NCBI GenBank assembly: GCA_040191315.1
Contig: JAWJLM010000039.1
Coordinates: 1-48,550 of the forward strand
Length of the DNA: 48,550 bases
Origin: Bacillaceae bacterium S4-13-56
GTDB taxonomy: Bacteria > Bacillota > Bacilli > Bacillales > JAWJLM01
Direction of reading: 5' to 3'
Part shown: positions 41,209-48,550 of the stretch, one piece after another
Numbering within the stretch: position 1 is the stretch's first letter
How the letters are laid out: every line of letters begins with the position of its first letter
Program-made: the position numbers and the translations under genes
Notes under the pieces: generated by a model
What the model saw: only the letters and a program-made list of their open reading frames with translations
What the model was told of the DNA's origin: nothing
The model's database searches: none

Positions 41209-44200
41209 TTATTGAAGGGAGTCAATAGCTTCCCTCTTGATTGTTACAAGCCAATGTCTAATTCCATCTATTCTTGTTTGTTTCCCAAATCTATTACTTC
41301 CATTTGGAAGGTCCAGCCATCCTTTTTCTTTCCATAGGCCTAATATTTCCAATGCATTGTACCCACCTTTTTCCAACTCATTTTTTAATGAGCTTTGGTA
41401 AAAAGCAATAGAATCCCAGTTTTGAGATTTATCCCATCTTCCCAACCAACCTCCATTTGGTAATATTGGTTTTCCATTAAAATCAGTTGTATGACGACCG
41501 AAAAAGTGGGTTTCACGTGAGGCAGCCCAAGAAATGATTTCACGAAGAGCTTCTTCTTCACCAGTTGGATCCTTTGCTTCTTCAGCAATATTTGGCCATT
41601 CAATCTGCATATATTTTTTGTATTTCCATGGTAGTGGATAGCCCATATCATCAAAAGCTCGATGAACCATTTCTGCGGTTAGCTCAATGATTGCAGCGTA
41701 TGATGCTAGTCTTCCAGCAACATTATTTTTGATACCTGTTGCAAAAAATTTAACCAATTCTTGATACTCCTCTTGCCACTTAATCCAACTATCTCGGTTT
41801 TTTTGAATCCATTGAACAAACAGAGGGAATGCATGACCGTAATTTTGACATACCTCAATATTTATGTTTTGTACTAATTCTCTCGTTTTGATGTCATCGT
41901 TAACAAATGGTAACCCTCGCACCTCAAGTACACGTGCCCTTGTGCCACCATCATTTGTAAAGGAAATTGCGGGGGTTTCACCACTGGATATTAGTACCGT
42001 TCTCCAAGTAGTTGTCATACTGATCCCTTTTTTGTTTCCTCTCCCACGACCACGGCCACTTGCTACAGTGTATAGAATGTTTGCAACTATTTTTGTGTTC
42101 TTTGCTCTTTTTGTATCATCTAATATTACAGGCAAACTATTCATGACACCGCTGGCTCTTTCAAGCCATACTTGGGTTACATCCCAAGTTCCCAGAATAG
42201 AGTCAGAATTCTTTTCGTCGGGGTTTCCTACAACACTTGCGGCAATTCGTTGGACTGTTGTTTTACCTGTACTTGTTCGATTAGCGAAATCAATGATGAA
42301 ATTGGAACAATTTAGAATTTCTAATAGAGGGGGGACAAAAGCCGAATAGAATCCCAGCATGACCTTCGGATAGTCACTCGCTGGTTGTACTGCCTGTATC
42401 CACTTTTCGATGGATCCTCTTTTATGGAATCCAGACACCAATTGTTCATCTCCAGATTCCATTCCACGAAAAACAACATACTCACTATTTGTAACTTCGT
42501 CTCCCTTTAACTGTTCCTTTGTTTCACCATTTAAAATGGTGTGATTTCCCCAAAGAAATCCTTTATCGAACTTTTTCCCTTGCCACCCTAGTTGCGATGA
42601 AACAAACTGTTTGGGAAGTTCCTTGTAATTTATCGCTTCAGTTGTAGAAACGTAATTCACCACTTCTTTGGCTGTGCTTGTTGTTACAGGAAACCCTACA
42701 CTAGCTAAATCGACAATCTTTCTTGCATTTGCGACCTCGTCTCTATTTACAATTTTGTGATACCAGCGCTCTCCTCTTTTCCAAGAAAGTTGTACCATTT
42801 CGTGATTCGTTTGAATATCCTTCATCAATCCCGTCACCAAAATAGGGGAAAATGCAATGTCAAGAAGGCTCGTTTTGTTTCCTTTAGGAATTATTTTGTA
42901 AGTGGCGTGTTCAGTCAAATGATAGTTTTCGGGGATTAGGAGTGATTTCCCTGGGGAGTTTTCTAAACAAGATCCAACTGTTTGTAATTGAGGACTCTCT
43001 TCTTCACCCACTATTCGCAGATGACTTTCGCTTGAATTTTCATTCTTTACTTCTTCACCGCTTTTATTTAATGCCAAATTCAATTCTGTGGAAAGTTCCT
43101 CGTATGTGCTAGGGGCTTCTCTTTTAATGAATTTTAGTGCATCCTTTTCTGTTTTGGTTAGCGAAACATTCTTTTCTGTTGAAGATCTACTTAACTTCTC
43201 CATGATTAGTTGTTTTGCTCCTTCCAATTGAGCTTCCTTTTCTTCCATGTTACTTACAGCAATAGGGGATTTAATGTTCTGATAGAATGAGCATTGATTG
43301 CACCATTTTCCATTGGTCATCTCAAAGATCTTTTCACAAGTAACAGGACCCGTGTTTTTAAGGGATTGGAACAACTTATATTGTGTCTCATCATACGAAT
43401 AGTTGGGGTAAGGGGAGCTCCATTCATGGGTAAGCTCTTCTCCATCAATACATCTTCCTAATATGGATAGGCTTGCATACCATTCTGGTTCTGAAAGAGT
43501 TTCTGCATCTTCTTTACAATGTTTCATCCATGAACACCCGTTGACGATATGTTCTATTTTTGCAAATTGATTATTAGGTGTTAGTGCAACGTTTTGTGAT
43601 TTTGCATGAAACATCTTACTAGGGGTTTTTGTTGCCTTTACTTGTGATTCGTCTAGGAAGTATTGTTCTAAATCATCTTGAGTATAGCGATTATCTTCTT
43701 CAATAGTCACTATCTTTACAGGAGCCGGCTCCAAATCTTTTTTTCGATTCCATGTTCCTGGAACTCGAAAGACTCTTGATAGATCTGATGTAGAGTCTAC
43801 TCTCCAACCAAAAGAAGAAGCATGGTATTGTACCGTCCTTAAAAAGTTATTAACAAACTCTTGCGCTTCCTGTAGTTCTTCCTCACTTTCAATCACCCAC
43901 GGCTCCTTGAATAGCCAATATACTTGATACCCATGACCTGAATTAACCATCATTGTTGGGCGAAGTGGGAATTTTTCAATGATTTTCTCTGCATCCTCGA
44001 ATGTATCTGGTAAATTATCTACTTTGTGTGCCGGACCTTTCACATCAATATCAAGCCAAACACCAGGGATGACACATACTGTTTTTTTGTAGCCTCGAAT
44101 ACGTGATTCATCTGCCTTTTTTCCTAGTTTTTCTGCTTCCTTTAAAGTCGCCTCTTTGTCCTGCAATCCTAGACCCAGATATACATTTGATTCCTTGGAT

Positions 44201-44373
44201 ACGGATAGAGCATATTCTGCAAATTCTTGTCTCTCTCCATTCCAAAACCACTTTGCTTGATGATTAGGTAAAGTGAAGCAGACAAGGTGGCCTCTTTCCA
44301 AATCCTCCTCTCCGTACAGAGTTTGTAAAAATTGTAGTACTTCGTTAGCGCCTTGTAATGATGATGGATTCAT
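41209..44373 (-). CDS. Primase-polymerase with DUF927 helicase domain (replication protein)
   Basis: A 1054-aa protein. The N-terminal third is an archaeo-eukaryotic-type primase-polymerase: GVWLDIDVKGP (metal-binding D108-x-D110), NSGHGYQVYWLF (His about 148) and DLSRVFRVPGTWNRK. GKWCNQCSFYQN may bind zinc. The C-terminal half is a DUF927 helicase-like ATPase with QFVSSQLGWQGKKF, Walker A FANRTSTGKTT, Walker B-like LPVILDD and RGRGRGNKKG. Such fusions initiate replication of plasmids, phages and satellites. ATG 44373 has AGGAG 9 nt upstream; an ATG at 44406 is weaker. Confidence 0.88.
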   Translation of the reverse strand: MNPSSLQGANEVLQFLQTLYGEEDLERGHLVCFTLPNHQAKWFWNGERQEFAEYALSVSKESNVYLGLGLQDKEATLKEAEKLGKKADESRIRGYKKTVCVIPGVWLDIDVKGPAHKVDNLPDTFEDAEKIIEKFPLRPTMMVNSGHGYQVYWLFKEPWVIESEEELQEAQEFVNNFLRTVQYHASSFGWRVDSTSDLSRVFRVPGTWNRKKDLEPAPVKIVTIEEDNRYTQDDLEQYFLDESQVKATKTPSKMFHAKSQNVALTPNNQFAKIEHIVNGCSWMKHCKEDAETLSEPEWYASLSILGRCIDGEELTHEWSSPYPNYSYDETQYKLFQSLKNTGPVTCEKIFEMTNGKWCNQCSFYQNIKSPIAVSNMEEKEAQLEGAKQLIMEKLSRSSTEKNVSLTKTEKDALKFIKREAPSTYEELSTELNLALNKSGEEVKNENSSESHLRIVGEEESPQLQTVGSCLENSPGKSLLIPENYHLTEHATYKIIPKGNKTSLLDIAFSPILVTGLMKDIQTNHEMVQLSWKRGERWYHKIVNRDEVANARKIVDLASVGFPVTTSTAKEVVNYVSTTEAINYKELPKQFVSSQLGWQGKKFDKGFLWGNHTILNGETKEQLKGDEVTNSEYVVFRGMESGDEQLVSGFHKRGSIEKWIQAVQPASDYPKVMLGFYSAFVPPLLEILNCSNFIIDFANRTSTGKTTVQRIAASVVGNPDEKNSDSILGTWDVTQVWLERASGVMNSLPVILDDTKRAKNTKIVANILYTVASGRGRGRGNKKGISMTTTWRTVLISSGETPAISFTNDGGTRARVLEVRGLPFVNDDIKTRELVQNINIEVCQNYGHAFPLFVQWIQKNRDSWIKWQEEYQELVKFFATGIKNNVAGRLASYAAIIELTAEMVHRAFDDMGYPLPWKYKKYMQIEWPNIAEEAKDPTGEEEALREIISWAASRETHFFGRHTTDFNGKPILPNGGWLGRWDKSQNWDSIAFYQSSLKNELEKGGYNALEILGLWKEKGWLDLPNGSNRFGKQTRIDGIRHWLVTIKREAIDSLQ

Positions 44374-44454
44374 TTGGTGAATCTCCTTTCTTAAAATGAG
44401 CAACAATATGTTGCTATAAGAAAGGCGCTAACCTAAAGAAAATATTTTCTATCA

Positions 44455-44504
44455 AAGGTGTTGGGAACACCTATAAGTGATGTCCTTTCTCATAAAAGGA
44501 CATC
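44455..44504. other. Two stem-loops upstream of the replication gene
   Basis: AGGTGTT-GGG-AACACCT and GATGTCCTTT (44479-44488) with AAAGGACATC (44495-44504). They lie between the replication gene and the 197-aa gene and could attenuate transcription into the replication gene. Confidence 0.5.
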
Positions 44505-44565
44505 TAAAAAGGTAATGACTATTGGTAGTTTAAGAACAACTCGGAATTTTGTATTAAATATTTAT

Positions 44566-45159
44566 TCAACTTATTTTATGGACTCCGCTTTGTAATCTTT
44601 CACGCACAAACTCATGTTCTTTATTATAGTATGATTTAATCAATGACCAAGCTATGCAGTCTTCGTTCTTCGCCCAAATTTTAATGTTAAAATTATCCCC
44701 GAAATGGTTTATCCTAATAGATTCTTCATCCCAACTACCTATTGTATAGGAATGATGCTGATCACCAAAAATCTCCTTCAAAAGTGATAGATGTGTTTTA
44801 GGTATGCCTGAATTTCTGTCATGCTTCTCATTATACTCCATTGTTTTATGAGCAATACCCCCACATTTGTAATGAATGTATGCTTTAAACTGTTGAAGTG
44901 CCTGTTCGTAATCATCAAAAAATTCTTCAGCTGCACCATATACATAGGATTTTTCTTCTGCTTTATCAAAGACGTACTCCAAAGAATAGTCATTAGCAAA
45001 AAACTTATTATCAAAAAAAAGTTTGATTGTTGCGGTGTATAGTTTTCCTCCTCTTTCGAACTCTACGTCCCAAAAATGTTCCTTACAGTACCCTTTTTGG
45101 TCATATATTGGCCCAAGATCTTCAATTTTTTTCATTATCATTTCAGTTTCTTTTTGCAT
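44566..45159 (-). CDS. Hypothetical protein, 197 aa
   Basis: Begins MQKETEMIMKKIEDLGPIYD and contains YTATIKLFFDNKFFANDYSL and IRINHFGDNFNIKIWAKNED. It is an alpha/beta protein with many aromatic residues and no membrane segment. ATG has AGGAGAG 6 nt upstream. It is likely part of the replicon's early operon with the following primase gene. The family is not recognised. Confidence 0.6.
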   Translation of the reverse strand: MQKETEMIMKKIEDLGPIYDQKGYCKEHFWDVEFERGGKLYTATIKLFFDNKFFANDYSLEYVFDKAEEKSYVYGAAEEFFDDYEQALQQFKAYIHYKCGGIAHKTMEYNEKHDRNSGIPKTHLSLLKEIFGDQHHSYTIGSWDEESIRINHFGDNFNIKIWAKNEDCIAWSLIKSYYNKEHEFVRERLQSGVHKIS

Positions 45160-45216
45160 GTATATCTCTCCTATTTCCTTTTAATTTAGCCATTGTTACG
45201 GCTATAAGAAACCGTT

Positions 45217-45234
45217 AGTTTACAGTAAGTAAAC
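45217..45234. promoter_or_regulatory. Palindrome GTTTAC...GTAAAC
   Basis: GTTTAC and GTAAAC flank AGTAA in the intergenic region upstream of the 197-aa gene; a candidate regulator site. Confidence 0.35.
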
Positions 45235-45378
45235 AATCGGCTTCTACTTGGGAAATACGTTACTAAAAACCTTCCACCCTTCCTTTGAATATTCTCCTCT
45301 GCCACCCAAAAACGAAGAAATAGTGAGAAAAACGTAAGAAACATCCTACTAATCGTTTATATCTACGATTTTTAAGGA

Positions 45379-45720
45379 TCATTCAGGAATTGAGGCTGAT
45401 TTTTCAAGTAGTTGTTTCTGTAAGAGCACCATTTCCTTCATCTTGGGGTCAAGTTGTTCGAAGGCATGTAGGAAGACCTTTTCTACAGCCTTACTTGAGG
45501 TTTGTCCCTGTTGAAAAACCGCAAGCATAGCTAAAGAAAACGAGGAAAAGGTGATGGTCTTTCGATACTGATTACCTGTAGTGTCTTGTAGCTTCATCTT
45601 TCTTTTCTGCATGGCCTTTTTTCTGCACTCCAAACAGATTTTTGGATTTTTGGCGCCTTTAACAAACTGATCTGCTGGTTTTGTTTCATTGCAAGTTTTA
45701 CATGTGAAGAATTCTTGCAT
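45379..45720 (-). CDS. Small zinc-finger protein, 113 aa
   Basis: The N terminus FTCKTCNETKPADQFVKGAK and ICLECRKKA forms a CxxC...CxxC zinc module similar to the start of recombination-endonuclease VII-like phage proteins, but no nuclease domain follows. The remainder is helical (LAMLAVFQQGQTSSKAVEKV). ATG 45720 follows AAAGGAGG. It belongs to the replicon-like segment. Confidence 0.6.
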   Translation of the reverse strand: MQEFFTCKTCNETKPADQFVKGAKNPKICLECRKKAMQKRKMKLQDTTGNQYRKTITFSSFSLAMLAVFQQGQTSSKAVEKVFLHAFEQLDPKMKEMVLLQKQLLEKSASIPE

Positions 45721-45899
45721 GTGCGTAACCTCCTTTAATTTTGAAATGTCATATCTTCCATAGATATGAATAAGATTTGGATTGCAAAAAGTGAAGTTAT
45801 GCAGTTATGCAAAAGAGTCAATGGGGGATGGATGTAGTTATTCAAAAAGGGGAATGTCATAATCCGCATCCTGATTAGGGACACGGGCAACAGGCATTA

Positions 45900-46397
45900 C
45901 TACTCTTCGATCCAAGAGCAAATCGATCTTTTCCTGTTATCAACTGTTCTTTTTTCCACCTTTTCGTCGTGGGTCTGTTTAGAAGTGTAAACTGTGGTGA
46001 CTATTCTAGGCTTGTCTTTTGATACTTCCTTTCCGTTTTCTTTGAGGTAGTTTTGACAGATTTGTTTTGCAACTGAAAGCCCCATTTTTACTTTCGGATT
46101 CCTGAAATTCTTGTCCCAATGACCAAGGTGAGGTAATTGATTGAAATCTTCTTTTGTCGCGGGATGGTGGAAGTAGTAATCGCCAGCTCGAACCAGGACA
46201 TTGCTTCTCTGTTTAGCAAAACCAGGATTAGGACAGAAGTGCAGCCCCACCTTTTCTGCTTTTCCTTGTTCGATCAACACCTGAATGGTTTGTCTTTTGA
46301 GTTGATAGAGAGAAGTTGGGTCAAGCGCAGTCTTACTGTGCCGGTTTAACGTAAAAAGTGCCTGTTCAATTTTTTCGGTTGTTTCCAAAAACAACAC
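45900..46397 (-). CDS. YkyB family protein
   Basis: About 165 aa. LNRHSKTALDPTSLYQLKRQ, EKVGLHFCPNPGFAKQRSNV and AGDYYFHHPATKEDFNQLPH match the B. subtilis YkyB pattern (NRHAKTA..., KVGLHFS.NP, GDYYFH.P.TKEDFEHLPHLG), recalled from memory. YkyB has no assigned biochemical role. The start is uncertain: GTG 46397, TTG 46394 or TTG 46388 all follow AAAGGAG. Here the homologue sits beside mobile-type genes, so it may be the element's own copy. Confidence 0.7.
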   Translation of the reverse strand: MLFLETTEKIEQALFTLNRHSKTALDPTSLYQLKRQTIQVLIEQGKAEKVGLHFCPNPGFAKQRSNVLVRAGDYYFHHPATKEDFNQLPHLGHWDKNFRNPKVKMGLSVAKQICQNYLKENGKEVSKDKPRIVTTVYTSKQTHDEKVEKRTVDNRKRSICSWIEE

Positions 46398-46456
46398 ACT
46401 CCTTTACATCGTGGATTTATTAAAGAAAATAATCAATAAGGATCATGGGGGTGAAG

Positions 46457-46561
46457 ATGTACAGTATCAACAGGGGGTACACAGTAGTTGTTAACGAAGT
46501 TGAATGGAGACTAATAATAAATCCTTTTAATCTTCCTCATCCATTATCTGTAGAAAAATAA
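46457..46561 (+). CDS. Possible 34-aa peptide
   Basis: ATG 46457 follows GGGGGTGAAG and opens MYSINRGYTVVVNEVEWRLI then INPFNLPHPLSVEK. It is short, but the start signal is good. No other gene is visible in 46400-46905. Confidence 0.35.
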   Translation: MYSINRGYTVVVNEVEWRLIINPFNLPHPLSVEK

Positions 46562-46908
46562 TGGTTACGGAAAACATCATAAAAAAAGTGGAATCAACGT
46601 TCATAATAGAAGGGCAAGTCTCACTACTAGAAAGGAAAGATTGAAAGTGAAGCAATTGCGAAGGTGTGATTTGGTTGAATCACACAAAACAGGGGGTAAT
46701 GCGGTTACAAAAATAACACAATAACGATCTTTACATTTTCATTATATAGCGGGCTTCTTACACTTTTCAAGGAGTTAAGGCGACGAAATAATAAAAATTT
46801 CAAAAAAAAGATGGTATACTCGGCAAATCCCCAAGTACAACCATCAACGATTTCATTACCCAGCCAAAATTATCATAGGAATTTTAACACCCAATGATTG
46901 CCCAAGAT

Positions 46909-47073
46909 TTAAGTGTTTATCACTTTTTGTAGCTTATTTAGAAGATAGTCTAACTCTTGACTACATTTTAAAGTACTTTTATGTCCAATTCCTTTTACCT
47001 TTGCCGTTCTGATCATTTCATTTCTTTTTTTCTCAATTCTGGATTGTAAATGTTGGTTCGACTTTTCATCCAT
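46909..47073 (-). CDS. Spo0E-like aspartyl-phosphate phosphatase
   Basis: A 54-aa protein of normal Spo0E-like length. LQSRIEKKRNEMIRTAKVKG and the signature CSQELDYLLNKLQ match the family (SQELD motif). These small two-helix proteins dephosphorylate Spo0A~P and so restrain sporulation. ATG 47073 follows GGTGGAG; the longer frame from 47175 runs into the PilZ gene and is rejected. It lies after the EAL-PilZ pair on the same strand. Confidence 0.85.
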   Translation of the reverse strand: MDEKSNQHLQSRIEKKRNEMIRTAKVKGIGHKSTLKCSQELDYLLNKLQKVINT

Positions 47074-47140
47074 GATTTCTCCACCTTTACAAAAAGAACC
47101 GTTTTGTTGAGAAAAATAAATTTTAGAACTACTCGACTTG

Positions 47141-47677
47141 TTACCCGATACCTCTCTTGGAAAGTTCAATCTCATTGATAATAGCAGCTAGTCTATTTTC
47201 GTCACTCTTTTTCATATCCAGGAATTTTATACCGTATACGAAATAATTACTTTCCTTCTTTGTCTCCTTACGTACAAACTCACCTCTCAAGTTAAATTCC
47301 TGACTCTGTAAAGTAAAACACAAATCTGAAATGATTAGGTATTGGACTGGTAAATCAATTTGAGCCGTCAACTTAATACCACCCAGACTAACGTCATCAA
47401 TATGACCCAAGACTGTTTTACTCACTAGCGCCTGTAATTTGTTTGTTCCAAAATCAACAAATGAAATAGAACATTCTATATGATTCACATTTACGCGATG
47501 ATAGTTTCTGCGGTTATAATTAAAGTTCGTAGTTGCTTTTTGCGGTTTAATAGTATCACATTTACTTTTCAAAGCTCTGACCTCATTCTCTTTTTCCTTG
47601 ATTTTTTGCTTACTTCTAAAATAACCTAATGAGAAAATGAGTAATAGCAATGTTTCAAATAGCAGGATAGAAAGCAA
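47141..47677 (-). CDS. Membrane-anchored PilZ domain protein
   Basis: A 178-aa protein with one N-terminal membrane segment (LLFETLLLLIFSLGYF), a basic coiled linker, and a PilZ domain holding both cyclic-di-GMP binding elements: RRNYHRVN (RxxxR) and DDVSLGGIKL (D-x-S-x-x-G). It would sense cyclic-di-GMP at the membrane. TTG 47677 after GGGGTGAGG is 5 bp beyond the EAL gene, so the two are coexpressed. Confidence 0.85.
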   Translation of the reverse strand: MLSILLFETLLLLIFSLGYFRSKQKIKEKENEVRALKSKCDTIKPQKATTNFNYNRRNYHRVNVNHIECSISFVDFGTNKLQALVSKTVLGHIDDVSLGGIKLTAQIDLPVQYLIISDLCFTLQSQEFNLRGEFVRKETKKESNYFVYGIKFLDMKKSDENRLAAIINEIELSKRGIG

Positions 47678-47682
47678 CTACC

Positions 47683-48399
47683 TCACCCCAAACCTTTTAG
47701 TAAGTTTGGTACACCCAACTTATAACCTTGTCCTAATGGGACTCCAAGTGATTTGGAAAAAGAAACATCAAGAGCATTTTCGAGACCTTCTAAAACTAAA
47801 ATAGTATCAAATTTATTACAGTATTCCAACACATTTTTAATCATCTCTTGTTTTTTTGGAGACTTATGGAGATCCCTAGAAAAAAACTGATCTAACTTTA
47901 AATAATATGGATCTAATTCAATTAGTCTCTCCATATCACCATTGCTAATTCCATAATCATCAATGGCATAAGAAATCCCTACTTTTTTTAGTTGCTTTAA
48001 TACTTTTTTCAAACGATTCAAATCATAATTTGTTTCTTTTTCACTAATCTCAAAAACTATTTCTTGATTTGACAATAGCTTTTCCTTCATAATTACAGAT
48101 ATAAAGGAGGGGAATTTTGGATTCAATAATGTTGACGGAAAAACATTTACGAACAATATCCCTTCTTTCCTTGTAAAACCTGCTGAATGGTAGGTTTTCA
48201 GAGCTTTATGAATGGACCGCGAATCCAATTCATAGAGCTTTTTTTCTTTTATAGCGCTATTAAAAGCAAGTTCTGGATTAGCAAATTTTTTTGACCGAAG
48301 TAGTACCTCATACCCTACAATATAACCCTCTTTCAAATCATAAATGGGTTGAAAATGATGAAAAAAGTCCTCATGATCTATGAAGCTACTAATCACCAA
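47683..48399 (-). CDS. EAL-domain cyclic-di-GMP phosphodiesterase
   Basis: A 238-aa stand-alone EAL protein. The catalytic residues appear intact: EVLLR (replacing EALLR), LFVNVFP (Asn), IVFEISE (Glu), YAIDDYG (Asp-Asp), YYLKLD (Lys), LEGLEN and LGQGYKLG. It would hydrolyse cyclic-di-GMP to pGpG. No sensory domain is attached. The start is TTG 48399 or GTG 48396, both after AAGGGATAGG. It lies directly behind a cyclic-di-GMP riboswitch and is cotranscribed with PilZ. Confidence 0.88.
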   Translation of the reverse strand: MVISSFIDHEDFFHHFQPIYDLKEGYIVGYEVLLRSKKFANPELAFNSAIKEKKLYELDSRSIHKALKTYHSAGFTRKEGILFVNVFPSTLLNPKFPSFISVIMKEKLLSNQEIVFEISEKETNYDLNRLKKVLKQLKKVGISYAIDDYGISNGDMERLIELDPYYLKLDQFFSRDLHKSPKKQEMIKNVLEYCNKFDTILVLEGLENALDVSFSKSLGVPLGQGYKLGVPNLLKGLG

Positions 48400-48423
48400 T
48401 ACCTATCCCTTCTTACGGACGAC

Positions 48424-48545
48424 AAAAAAGCCCATGCCGAAAAGCATAGACCTACTATACTTCGGCAACCCGGCCACCATAGTCATTTTTAGAATGACTT
48501 TAGGTCCGTGGCTTTGCGTCCTTATTTTTCAATAAGTTTGCCTTT
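48424..48545 (-). promoter_or_regulatory. Cyclic-di-GMP-I riboswitch (GEMM) with terminator
   Basis: On the minus strand the aptamer shows GGCAAAC (48544-48538), GGACGCAAAGCC (48521-48510), CTAAAG, and GGTGGCCGGGTTGCCG (48477 downward), the conserved core of GEMM-I. Next comes a terminator: GTCTATGC (48451-48444) with GCATGGGC (48437-48430) and six T residues. TGCCGAA at 48467-48461 is exactly complementary to TTCGGCA at 48441-48435, so the aptamer's 3' side can form an antiterminator. The regulated genes are the EAL and PilZ pair. The 5' end runs to the window edge. Confidence 0.9.
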
Positions 48546-48550
48546 TGCGA

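Noticed and set aside
47074-47175. Long form of the Spo0E-like protein
   Set aside because: The extra 34 residues run across the PilZ gene end and the family start is at ATG 47073.

Overview
The window looks like chromosome from a low-G+C, spore-forming Bacillaceae bacterium. The grounds are a Spo0E-type phosphatase, a YkyB homologue, psuK-psuG, an Opu-type osmolyte transporter, strong AGGAGG ribosome-binding sites, frequent TTG and GTG starts, and A+T-rich intergenic DNA. Much of it is accessory and partly decayed.

Left part (1-13000), mostly housekeeping on the minus strand: a 52-bp tandem repeat array; a NERD-domain gene; a rhodanese/methyltransferase pair; a four-gene quaternary-amine ABC transporter (4345-7305); a VanW protein; pseudouridine catabolism (psuK-psuG with a clear sigma-A promoter); a frameshifted orphan [NiFe]-hydrogenase small subunit; and a BtuF-like binding protein. 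From 13000 to 18100 come a Fic protein, a retropepsin-like protein with a small partner, a leucine-rich-repeat protein, and a putative secreted hydrophobic bacteriocin with a small membrane protein beside it.

From 18100 to 26000 the DNA is a graveyard of mobile elements: an IS1595-type transposase remnant, an ImmR/ImmA-like lysogeny module and tyrosine integrase (all broken), a 33-codon groEL 3' end marking the likely attachment site, a broken DUF771 gene, and a second vanW copy with one in-frame stop. A dispersed hairpin repeat has removed the 5' ends of two divergent genes of this element.

From 28600 to 39100 lies a dense minus-strand defence island. It holds a SEC-C protein with an ADP-ribosyltransferase-like region, an Mrr-type nuclease, a bacterial ubiquitination-like operon (ubiquitin-like protein, DUF6791-ThiF E1, DUF6527) preceded by a 47-aa gene and an SOS-like promoter, a nuclease-DUF1643 fusion, a uracil-DNA-glycosylase-like protein, a Cas4-like nuclease that appears to start at CTG, a deoxyribosyltransferase/TIR-like protein and a PUA-like/HNH nuclease. 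The ubiquitin-like operon is the best candidate for an unusual system here.

From 39300 to 46400 there is a replicon-like segment: a serine resolvase, small zinc-binding proteins, an origin-like region with GGTGACA boxes in both orientations, and a 1054-aa primase-polymerase/DUF927 helicase. The right end (46900-48550) returns to chromosome-like genes: an EAL phosphodiesterase and PilZ protein behind a cyclic-di-GMP-I riboswitch with its own terminator, followed by a Spo0E-like phosphatase.
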